This document shows, piece after piece, positions 1-5,020 of a stretch of DNA of 5,556 nt; the stretch's first letter is position 1; each line of letters begins with the position of its first letter. The notes beneath the pieces were generated by a model that made no database searches, had not been told where the DNA came from, and saw only the letters and a list, made by a program, of their open reading frames with translations. The translations under genes were made by a program, and so were the position numbers. The DNA is from CAYMSA01 sp964392965. Lineage in GTDB: Bacteria; Actinomycetota; Coriobacteriia; Anaerosomatales; Anaerosomataceae. Location of the stretch: NCBI GenBank assembly GCA_964392965.1, contig CAYMSA010000099.1, forward strand, positions 1-5,556. Reading direction: 5' to 3'.

Positions 1-15
1 CCGGCGGTGCGCTGA
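1..15 (+). CDS. 3' end of an upstream gene (partial, unidentified)
   Basis: Reading from base 1 gives Pro-Ala-Val-Arg and then TGA at 13-15, and this TGA shares one base with the ATG at 15 (TGATG). Such one-base stop/start overlaps are typical of translationally coupled operon genes, so the window probably begins in the last codons of an upstream gene on the same strand. Only four codons are visible, so no function can be assigned and the overlap could be coincidence. Confidence 0.3.
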   Translation, partial: PAVR

Positions 16-1196
16 TGGCCGCTCCCCGGCTACCCGAGAACACCCTCCGGAGCGTCCTGCGGGTCATGCGCATCGGCCTTGCGGCCGTCGTCATCCTCGC
101 GGCCGTGTCCGTCGCCGTCCTCGCGAATCGCGAGGGAGTGGCCGAGGCGCTCCCCGCCGTTCGGTGGTGGGGGATCGTCGGCGCGCTCGCGCTGGCGGTC
201 GTGAGCGCCCTTGGAGAGGGGGCTGCGCTCGCGTTCCTGGCGGGCGACGTCCGTCCGCGCTCCGTCTTCGCCATGACCCGGGCATATGTGGCGGGCGGGT
301 TCGTGGGCTCAGTCACGCCCTACGCGCTCGGCGGTGCGCCCGCCTGGCTGTGGGCGCTCTGCCGCGAAGGCGTGGGCGTAGGGGAGTCGGCCGCGCTCGT
401 GCTTGGCCGCTCCATCATCGCCGCCGTCTTCTTCGCCGTCATGGGCCTGCTGCTCGCGATCGTCGCTCCGGGGACGGCTGGCCTCTCCGAGGCGGCCGCG
501 TTCGCCATCATCGTCCCCATCGCCGTCATCGCCGCGTTCCTCTACGCGGTCCGCAGGCCCGACCGCGCGGCCAGCGCCGTGGCCTCGGCGGTGCGCGCAC
601 TCGGCCTCCGGCTGAGGAGTCGCCGTCTCGTGAGGTATGCACCCCGTGCCGCCGCCGAGGTGCACGAGTTCGCACTCGTCCTGCGAGACCTGATGACCGG
701 CAAGCCGCTGCAGATGGCGGGCGCGTTGCTCTCGGTGACCGTGTCGCGCTTCGCACAGCTGCTCGCCGTGCCACTGCTCCTTGCAGCGCAGGGGCACGTC
801 ATCCCGCTTGCCGAGTCGCTCAAGGCGCTCATCATCGTGTGGGTGATCTCGTCGGTCACGCCGGCGCCGAGTGGCGAAGGAGTTGCGCAGGCCGTGGTCG
901 TGAGCGTCTTCGGTTCGCTCGCGGACCCGCACTCGGCCGCCGCTGCGGCGATCGTCTGGCGCGCCACCGTCTTCTACTCGACGTTCCTCGTGGGCGGCGT
1001 GCTCTTCGCGCGGCTCGTGCGCGGCACGCGGAAACGTCTCGTGGCGGCCGGTGCCGAGGGGGAGCCGGTTCTCGGCCTCGGCGATGCGATCGAGTGCGGA
1101 CATGAGGGAGCTGGAGACTCCACAGCGCCGGCCCCTCCCGACAAATCGCCTGCAGGCACGCCGGCCCGCGCGCTCGGCTACGGCGACACTCCGTGA
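15..1196 (+). CDS. Flippase-like integral membrane protein, LPG-synthase TM family (UPF0104/YbhN-like)
   Basis: This 393-aa protein is mostly hydrophobic, with membrane segments near residues 18-37, 52-76, 126-150, 160-179, 232-258, 268-281 and 312-333. Two conserved-looking spots match the lysylphosphatidylglycerol synthase TM / flippase-like family: TPYALGGAPAWLWAL (101-115) and TPAPSGEG (282-289), the latter at the place where relatives carry a Pro-Thr-Pro-Gly-Gly-type loop. Relatives without the catalytic aminoacyl-transfer domain are thought to move or help synthesise lipids or lipid-linked glycans at the cytoplasmic membrane; the substrate here is unknown. There is no C-terminal GNAT-like synthase domain, only a hydrophilic tail rich in Ala, Gly and Pro (about 337-393). 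ATG15 is chosen because it overlaps the upstream TGA. An in-frame ATG at 66, just before the first membrane segment, is an alternative, and neither start has a convincing ribosome site. Family assignment is fairly secure; function is inferred. Confidence 0.82.
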   Translation: MAAPRLPENTLRSVLRVMRIGLAAVVILAAVSVAVLANREGVAEALPAVRWWGIVGALALAVVSALGEGAALAFLAGDVRPRSVFAMTRAYVAGGFVGSVTPYALGGAPAWLWALCREGVGVGESAALVLGRSIIAAVFFAVMGLLLAIVAPGTAGLSEAAAFAIIVPIAVIAAFLYAVRRPDRAASAVASAVRALGLRLRSRRLVRYAPRAAAEVHEFALVLRDLMTGKPLQMAGALLSVTVSRFAQLLAVPLLLAAQGHVIPLAESLKALIIVWVISSVTPAPSGEGVAQAVVVSVFGSLADPHSAAAAAIVWRATVFYSTFLVGGVLFARLVRGTRKRLVAAGAEGEPVLGLGDAIECGHEGAGDSTAPAPPDKSPAGTPARALGYGDTP

Positions 1197-1223
1197 CCGG
1201 CTGCGGAGCGCACCCTCACTTGG

Positions 1224-1231
1224 TGTAGCAT
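1224..1231 (+). promoter_or_regulatory. Candidate extended -10 promoter for leaderless tadA mRNA
   Basis: TG followed by TAGCAT (1226-1231) fits the TANNNT form of an actinobacterial -10 element. It ends 7 bp before the tadA ATG at 1239, so transcription would start at or next to the start codon. No good -35 hexamer lies 16-18 bp upstream (1203-1208 reads GCGGAG). The absence of a Shine-Dalgarno just before the ATG supports the reading. This is inferred from position and motif only. Confidence 0.45.
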
Positions 1232-1238
1232 CTGTGCC

Positions 1239-1709
1239 ATGCAGGCTGACTACGACTTCATGGGACTCGCGCTCGAGGAGGCGCGCGCCGCGGCTGCCGA
1301 GGGCGAGGCGCCCATCGGCGCGGTCGTCGTGTGCGACGGCGAGATCGTCTCGCGCGCTCGCAATCGGCGCGAGTGCGACACCGACCCCACGGCGCACGCG
1401 GAGCTCATCGCGGTGCGGGAGGCGTCACGGCGTCTCGGACGCTGGCGTCTCTCGGACTGCACCGTCTACGTGACGCTCGAGCCCTGTCCGATGTGCGCCG
1501 GCGCGCTCGTGAACGCGCGCATCGGTCGGCTCGTCTATGGCGCGGCCGATCCCAAGGCCGGCGCCGTCGGCTCGCTTCTCGACCTTTCCGCGGACGCGCG
1601 CCTGAACCACCGCTACCCGGTTACGTGGGGAGTGCGTGCCGAGGAGTGCAGCGCGCTTCTCAAGGAGTTCTTCCGGAGCATCCGTGACGCGAGGGAGAGT
1701 ACACGATGA
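1239..1709 (+). CDS. tadA: tRNA-specific adenosine-34 deaminase TadA
   Basis: The 156-aa product is a complete zinc-dependent cytidine/deoxycytidylate deaminase-fold enzyme of normal TadA length. It deaminates adenosine at wobble position 34 of tRNA-Arg(ACG) to inosine, allowing one tRNA to read CGU, CGC and CGA. The active site is intact: HAE at 53-55 (zinc ligand His53, proton-shuttle Glu55) and PCPMC at 82-86 (zinc ligands Cys83 and Cys86). The TLEPC context, the DPKAGAVGSL stretch (104-113) and the closing segment LNHRYPV...ECSALLKEFFR (122-145) are characteristic of TadA rather than guanine or cytosine deaminases. It lies 42 bp after the flippase-like gene, with a candidate promoter immediately upstream and no Shine-Dalgarno before ATG1239. 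Its TGA overlaps the start of the next gene. The identification is firm from motifs. Confidence 0.95.
   Translation: MQADYDFMGLALEEARAAAAEGEAPIGAVVVCDGEIVSRARNRRECDTDPTAHAELIAVREASRRLGRWRLSDCTVYVTLEPCPMCAGALVNARIGRLVYGAADPKAGAVGSLLDLSADARLNHRYPVTWGVRAEECSALLKEFFRSIRDARESTR
1691..1709 (+). promoter_or_regulatory. Ribosome binding site and ATGA stop-start overlap (tadA to DUF2207 gene)
   Basis: A purine-rich Shine-Dalgarno stretch, GAGGGAGAG (1691-1699), sits in the last tadA codons, 6 nt before ATG1706. The start codon overlaps the tadA TGA as ATGA (1706-1709). This fixes the start of the downstream gene and indicates that both are translated from one mRNA, probably with coupling by ribosome re-initiation. 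Confidence 0.8.
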
Positions 1710-3568
1710 GGCTCGGTGCAGTGAGCGTGCGTGCGTTCTGGGTTGTGGCCGCATTGCTGGTCGCGGCGGGGATAGCACTCGTCTCGCCGCCTCCGGCGCA
1801 CGCCAACGAGTACAGCGTCGAGCGCATCGCCATCGAGGCCGAAGTCGCGCCTGACGGCTCGATGCTCGTCACGGAGGAGCGCACGCACGACTTCGATGGC
1901 GACTTCACGTTCGTCTACTGGCAGATCGACACGAGTGCGGCCGAGGGCATCGAGGTGCTCGGCGTCACCGGGCCCGAGGGCGCGTATGCGCTCACCGAGG
2001 ACCCGCAAGCGCCCGACTCGCGCCCTGCCGGTACGTACCAGGTGACACGGACCGGCACGTCGACGGAGATCCGCGCGTACTTCCGCGCGTCGGACGAGGA
2101 GCACACGCTCACACTCGACTACCGGATCCTGGGCGCGGCCAAGCGATGGAGCGACACCGCCGAGCTCTACTGGCAGTTCATCGGCGCCGAGCATGAGGTG
2201 GCCATGCACGACGTGAGCGTGCACGTCGTCCTGCCGCCGGGCTCGGCGGGCGACGTCCGCGCGTGGGCGCACGGCCCGCTTACCGGCCTCGTGCAGCCCA
2301 ACGCCGACGGCACCGTCGACCTCACGGTGGACACCGTGCCCGCAGGCGTGTTCGTGGAGGGCCGCATCGCGTTTCCCGCCGCCGCGCTCGCCTCGGCGCC
2401 GGTGATCGACACCGCCCGGCTCCAGACGATCCTCGACGAGGAGGCCGCCTGGGCCGAGGAGGCCAACGCCGAGCGCACGAAGGCCCGCATCCTCACGTGG
2501 GGGCTTGTCGGGCTCGTAGGCGTGTTCGCGCTCGTGGCGTTCGTGCTGACGCTCCGCTACTGGCTGCGTCACGGCAAGGAGTACAGGCCGCAGTTCCAGG
2601 CCGAGTACTTCCGCGACCGCCCGGCCGACCTCACGCCCGCGCAGGTCTCGGCGCTCCTCAACATGGGCCCCGCGTCGGACGAGGCCGTGACGGCGACGCT
2701 TCTGGACCTCATCGACCGCGGCGTCGTGCGCATCGAGCGCACACAGGTGGAGAAGCGGGCGCTCCTCGGCCTCATCTCCAACACGGAGGACACGTACCGC
2801 CTCACGCGCGTGCCCGCCGCCGAGTCCGGCCTGCTCGTGAGCGAGCACTCACTTCTCTACCTGCTCTTCTCCACGGCGGGAACCGGTGACAGCTTCACGA
2901 TGGAGGACCTGAAGGACGCCGTGAAGCAGCGCAGCGCGGCCGACGCGTGGGGCAAGGGCATCGCCGAGTTCAAGGAGCGGGCCGCCACGGAGATCGAGCA
3001 GCTCGGACTGCTCGAGGAGAAGGGGCGCTCGGCCAAGGGCGGCTTCATCTTCCTGGCCGCGATCGTGTTCTTCATCGGCTGGGCGCCGCTCGTCGTGACC
3101 GGATCGGGGCTGGGGCTCATTCTCACCGTGCCGGCTGCGATCGCCATCGGCATCCTCGGCGCGAACATGGCCCGGCGCAGCCCGCAGGCCGCCGAGCTCG
3201 CCGCGCAGTACGCGGCGGTGCGCAACTATCTCAAGGACTTCGGGCGCATGCAGGAGAAGCCGCCGGACTCGGTCATCCTGTGGCGGCACTTCCTCACGCT
3301 CGCGGTCGTCTTCGGCATCGCCGACCAGGTCATCAAGCACCTGCAGGTGAGCGCGCCAGACGTGGTGCGCGACCCGATGATGGGCACGATGCTCTGGATG
3401 ACGATGCCCGACCGCAGCGGCGTCACGCCGATGTCGGCGCTCTCGAGCGGCTTCACCTCGATCGCGAGCGTGGCCGCGAGCCACAGCTCGTCGGCCTCGG
3501 GCGGCGGGGGAGGCTTCTCCGGAGGCGGCGGCGGTGGAGGCGGTGGCGGCGGAAGCGGCGCGGGGTAG
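1706..3568 (+). CDS. DUF2207 domain-containing membrane protein with glycine-rich C-terminus
   Basis: The 620-aa protein has the architecture of the DUF2207 family, whose biochemical role is unknown. A signal peptide covers residues 1-33 (Arg2/Arg9, hydrophobic core 11-26, then AHA before Asn34). An extracytoplasmic beta-rich domain follows (about 34-225), including a VYWQID motif (70-75) and ELYWQFIG (153-160). One membrane helix lies at about 263-284. The cytoplasmic part has a winged-helix-like stretch, LTPAQVSALL to RGVVRIE (309-344), and a second helical part (395-437). Two further hydrophobic segments lie at about 446-464 and 468-487, and a weaker one at 527-545. The tail is Ser-rich (578-597) and then almost pure glycine (599-620), a common ending in this family. 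Start chosen from the ATGA overlap and upstream GAGGGAGAG. It is cotranscribed with tadA. Family assignment is confident; an envelope role is inferred from topology only. Confidence 0.88.
   Translation: MRLGAVSVRAFWVVAALLVAAGIALVSPPPAHANEYSVERIAIEAEVAPDGSMLVTEERTHDFDGDFTFVYWQIDTSAAEGIEVLGVTGPEGAYALTEDPQAPDSRPAGTYQVTRTGTSTEIRAYFRASDEEHTLTLDYRILGAAKRWSDTAELYWQFIGAEHEVAMHDVSVHVVLPPGSAGDVRAWAHGPLTGLVQPNADGTVDLTVDTVPAGVFVEGRIAFPAAALASAPVIDTARLQTILDEEAAWAEEANAERTKARILTWGLVGLVGVFALVAFVLTLRYWLRHGKEYRPQFQAEYFRDRPADLTPAQVSALLNMGPASDEAVTATLLDLIDRGVVRIERTQVEKRALLGLISNTEDTYRLTRVPAAESGLLVSEHSLLYLLFSTAGTGDSFTMEDLKDAVKQRSAADAWGKGIAEFKERAATEIEQLGLLEEKGRSAKGGFIFLAAIVFFIGWAPLVVTGSGLGLILTVPAAIAIGILGANMARRSPQAAELAAQYAAVRNYLKDFGRMQEKPPDSVILWRHFLTLAVVFGIADQVIKHLQVSAPDVVRDPMMGTMLWMTMPDRSGVTPMSALSSGFTSIASVAASHSSSASGGGGGFSGGGGGGGGGGGSGAG
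3498..3565 (+). repeat. Low-complexity G-rich tract encoding the poly-glycine tail
   Basis: This stretch is almost entirely GGN triplets (GGC, GGG, GGA, GGT), encoding the terminal glycines of the DUF2207 protein, broken by one Phe-Ser pair and a Ser-Gly-Ala near the end. It contains many runs of two to five Gs on the plus strand and could form G-quadruplex or slipped structures. The varied third bases suggest the glycine run is maintained as protein rather than produced by recent triplet expansion. It lies about 125 bp before an assembly gap. Confidence 0.75.
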
Positions 3569-3579
3569 CCGCGCGCCCG

Positions 3580-4636
3580 TCAGCGGCGGCCGAGCAGATC
3601 CTTGAGCGCCGAGTCCACGTCCGGAAAGCGGTACGTGTAGCCGCTCGCGAGCGCTTTGGCCGCCGACATGCGCTGGCTCATGACCGTGTACNNNNNNNNN
3701 NNNNNNNNNNNNNNNNNNNNNNNNNNNNNNNNNNNNNNNNNNNNNNNNNNNNNNNNNNNNNNNNNNNNNNNNNNNNNNNNNNNNNNNNNNNGCTTTGGCC
3801 GCCGACATGCGCTGGCTCATGACCGTGTACGGCGCCACCTCGCCGAGCACGAGCTTGAGGCCGAACGTCGGCACTGGTAGCCACGAGGGGCGGTGGAGCG
3901 CCCGGCCGAGCGCCTTCGCGAAGTCGCGCATCCGCACGGGCTCGGGTGCGCCCGCGTTCACGGGTCCCGAGACGCTGTCGTTCTCGAGCGCGTGCACGTA
4001 CAGGCCGACGATGTCGTCGACGTGGACCCAGCTGAACCACTGTCTGCCGCTGCCGACAGGGCCGCCCACGAAGAAGCGCATCGGCGTGACGACCCTCGGC
4101 AGGAAGCCCTCGCGGCCGAGCACGATGCCGGTCCGGAGTGTCACCAGGCGGCAGCCGCTCGCTGCGACCTTCTCGGCCTCGCGCTGCCACGCGACGGCGA
4201 GGTCTGCCAGGAAGTCGCCGCCGGTCTCGGCCTCCTCGGTGAGGACCGCGTCGCCCTTGTCGCCGTAGATGCCTGAGGCGTTCGCGCAGACGAAGACGTC
4301 CGGGCCAGCGCCAGCCGAACGCGCCGATGCGATGGCGGTGACGAGTGCCGACGTCGTGTCGATGCGGCTGCTCAACAGGAGCGGCCGCGTCTGGTCGGTC
4401 CAGCGGCTGGAGATGGGGTAGCCGGACAGGTTCACGACGCCGTCCGCCGAGGCGACGACGTCGGCCCAGGCGTCGTCGGCGACCTTGGGGTCGAACTGCA
4501 CCTCGAGCACGGAGTCAGGCGGGGTCACACGTCCGGTGCGGTGTGAGAGCCACGTGACCTCGTGGCCCCGTCTGAGCAACTCGGCCGTGAGCGCCGAGCC
4601 GATGAAGCCGTTCCCGCCGGCGAGTGCGACATGCAT
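3580..4636 (-). CDS. TIGR01777-family epimerase-like SDR protein (interrupted by assembly gap)
   Basis: This is an extended short-chain dehydrogenase/reductase of the TIGR01777 group (relatives: E. coli YfcH, human SDR39U1). It is predicted to bind NAD(P); substrate unknown. The N-terminus is a Rossmann nucleotide-binding loop, AGGNGFIG (6-13). Family landmarks follow: RWT (78-80) and SRIDTT (90-95), ANASGIYGD (118-126) around the usual Tyr site, GGPVGSGRQWFSWVHVDD (191-208), and VNAGAPEPV (226-234). The start is ATG at 4636-4634 with GAGAGGAG 5 nt upstream. The reading frame enters the N gap after Ala-Ala-Lys. The 39 bp on both sides of the gap are identical. Removing one copy plus the Ns restores the frame, giving 305 codons and a TGA at 3582-3580. 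The restored C-terminus (ALASGYTYRFPDVDSALKDL) is typical of the family, so the gene is probably intact in the organism. It converges on the DUF2207 gene, 11 bp away. Confidence 0.9.
3653..3691. repeat. 39-bp direct repeat, copy 1 (left contig end)
   Basis: This 39-bp stretch, starting GCTTTGGCC and ending GACCGTGTAC, is identical to 3792-3830. It abuts the left side of the N run. Being the exact end of one contig and the exact start of the next, it is best read as an unmerged overlap rather than a biological repeat. Confidence 0.93.
3692..3791. other. Assembly gap (100 N)
   Basis: Exactly 100 undetermined bases, a conventional placeholder for a gap of unknown size. The identical flanks indicate a true gap size of about minus 39 bp: the two contigs overlap and no sequence is missing. 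Confidence 0.97.
3792..3830. repeat. 39-bp direct repeat, copy 2 (right contig start)
   Basis: Identical over its full 39 bp to 3653-3691 and begins at the first base after the Ns. It encodes, on the minus strand, the segment from Thr271 to Lys281 of the epimerase-like protein and adjoining bases. In the real genome it should occur once. Confidence 0.93.
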
Positions 4637-4641
4637 GGTGG

Positions 4642-4649
4642 CTCCTCTC
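4642..4649 (-). promoter_or_regulatory. Ribosome binding site of the epimerase-like gene
   Basis: On the minus strand GAGAGGAG lies 5 nt before the ATG at 4636-4634. It decides between this ATG and a second, out-of-frame ATG at 4632-4630. Confidence 0.75.
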
Positions 4650-4652
4650 GGG

Positions 4653-4673
4653 GCAGTGGCGTGAGGCCACCGC
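4653..4673. repeat. Imperfect inverted repeat in the epimerase gene leader
   Basis: GTGGC (4656-4660) and GCCAC (4666-4670) pair around a 5-nt loop. After one A/C mismatch the stem continues with two more pairs (GC at 4653-4654 with GC at 4672-4673). It lies between the candidate -10 and the ribosome site. It could be a small leader hairpin or an operator, but short GC palindromes are common in such DNA. Confidence 0.35.
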
Positions 4674-4702
4674 AGCGGACCGCGCTCGCGCGCGTCACCG
4701 GT

Positions 4703-4708
4703 ATCGTA
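4703..4708 (-). promoter_or_regulatory. Candidate -10 element for the epimerase-like gene
   Basis: The minus strand reads TACGAT, matching TANNNT. The best -35 at 18 bp spacing (GCGACC, 4732-4727) shares only three positions with TTGACA. It would give a 5' leader of about 60 nt. It faces away from the tRNA-Ser promoter. Weak, motif-only support. Confidence 0.3.
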
Positions 4709-4746
4709 CCCGTAGGCGGGGTGGATGGTCGCTCGGAGCCCGCTCG

Positions 4747-4776
4747 TTGCTTCACGACCCTCCTGGCCGGTATACT
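4747..4776 (+). promoter_or_regulatory. Sigma70-type promoter of tRNA-Ser
   Basis: TTGCTT (4747-4752) and TATACT (4771-4776) are separated by 18 bp. The -10 matches the consensus at five of six bases, which stands out in this GC-rich DNA. Transcription would start near 4783, leaving a 5' leader of about 27 nt to be removed by RNase P before the tRNA at 4810. Confidence 0.75.
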
Positions 4777-4809
4777 CGCCTGTACGCGCGGCGCCAGGTG
4801 CCGCGCGAT

Positions 4810-4902
4810 GGAGAGCTGACCGAGTGGCTGAAGGTGCACGACTGGAAATCGTGTGTGCGGTGTTGAACCGTACCCAGGGTTCGAATCCCTGGCTCTCCGC
4901 CA
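4810..4902 (+). tRNA. tRNA-Ser(GGA), CCA encoded
   Basis: A complete class II cloverleaf can be drawn. The acceptor stem GGAGAGC (4810-4816) pairs with GCTCTCC (4892-4898). The D stem ACC (4819-4821) pairs with GGT (4833-4835), with the conserved GG at 4826-4827. The anticodon stem CACGA/TCGTG encloses loop CTGGAAA (4842-4848), with anticodon GGA at 4844-4846, reading UCC and UCU. The long variable arm has the stem TGCGG/CCGTA (4856-4860 with 4868-4872), the hallmark of serine tRNAs. The T arm CAGGG/CCCTG holds TTCGAAT (4880-4886). The discriminator is G4899, as expected for serine, and CCA is encoded at 4900-4902. It has its own promoter and terminator, so it is a single-gene unit. Confidence 0.97.
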
Positions 4903-4913
4903 GAAGCAGCGCA

Positions 4914-4948
4914 CAGGGCGTCCCGCCGAGGGGCGCCCTGCTCTTTGT
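4914..4948 (+). terminator. Intrinsic terminator after tRNA-Ser
   Basis: CAGGGCGTCCC (4914-4924) pairs with GGGGCGCCCTG (4930-4940) in an 11-bp stem with one T-G wobble and a 5-nt loop. It is followed by the T-rich run CTCTTTGT. It begins 12 nt after the tRNA CCA end, in the right place to end the tRNA transcript. Confidence 0.85.
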
Positions 4949-4973
4949 CACGGGTACATCCTCCGTGTAGGCC
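4945..4973 (+). promoter_or_regulatory. Possible promoter for the carbamate kinase gene
   Basis: TTGTCA (4945-4950) matches the -35 consensus at five of six bases. At 17 bp spacing there is a poor -10, TAGGCC, preceded by TG (overlapping TGTAGG at 15 bp spacing). The -35 overlaps the terminator T-tract. The upstream terminator implies some promoter here, but the exact site is uncertain. Confidence 0.3.
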
Positions 4974-5020
4974 GGCTCACTCCCGTGGGTCGATCGAGTC
5001 TCCAGCACCCGGGAGGGCCC

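Noticed and set aside
164..1105. A 313-aa plus-strand open frame inside the flippase-like gene
   Set aside because: Very Arg/Gly/Ala-rich +1/+2 frame shadow with no hydrophobic pattern or motifs. The main frame encodes a coherent membrane protein.
309..1397. A 362-aa minus-strand open frame over the flippase-like gene and the start of tadA
   Set aside because: Arg/Glu/Asp/His-rich composition typical of antisense shadows in GC-rich DNA. It overlaps two well-supported genes and has no recognisable domain.
1613..2848. A 411-aa minus-strand open frame over the DUF2207 gene
   Set aside because: Compositionally an antisense shadow (Arg, His, Val, Glu-rich) with no family motif. The plus-strand gene has a signal peptide, membrane helices and a ribosome site.
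3557..3577. GC-only hairpin (GGCGCG with CGCGCC) at the convergent gene ends, as a bidirectional terminator
   Set aside because: The loop holds the DUF2207 stop codon and no T-tract follows on either strand. Such 6-bp GC palindromes arise readily here.
3653..3830. The 39-bp direct repeats as a target-site duplication or attachment site around an unknown insert
   Set aside because: Both copies coincide exactly with contig ends, and removing one restores a family-typical reading frame, so an assembly overlap explains them better.
4810..4902. tRNA-Ser as an integration site for a mobile element
   Set aside because: No integrase gene and no second copy of the tRNA 3' end is visible in the window. 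The downstream terminator and carbamate kinase gene look native in base composition.
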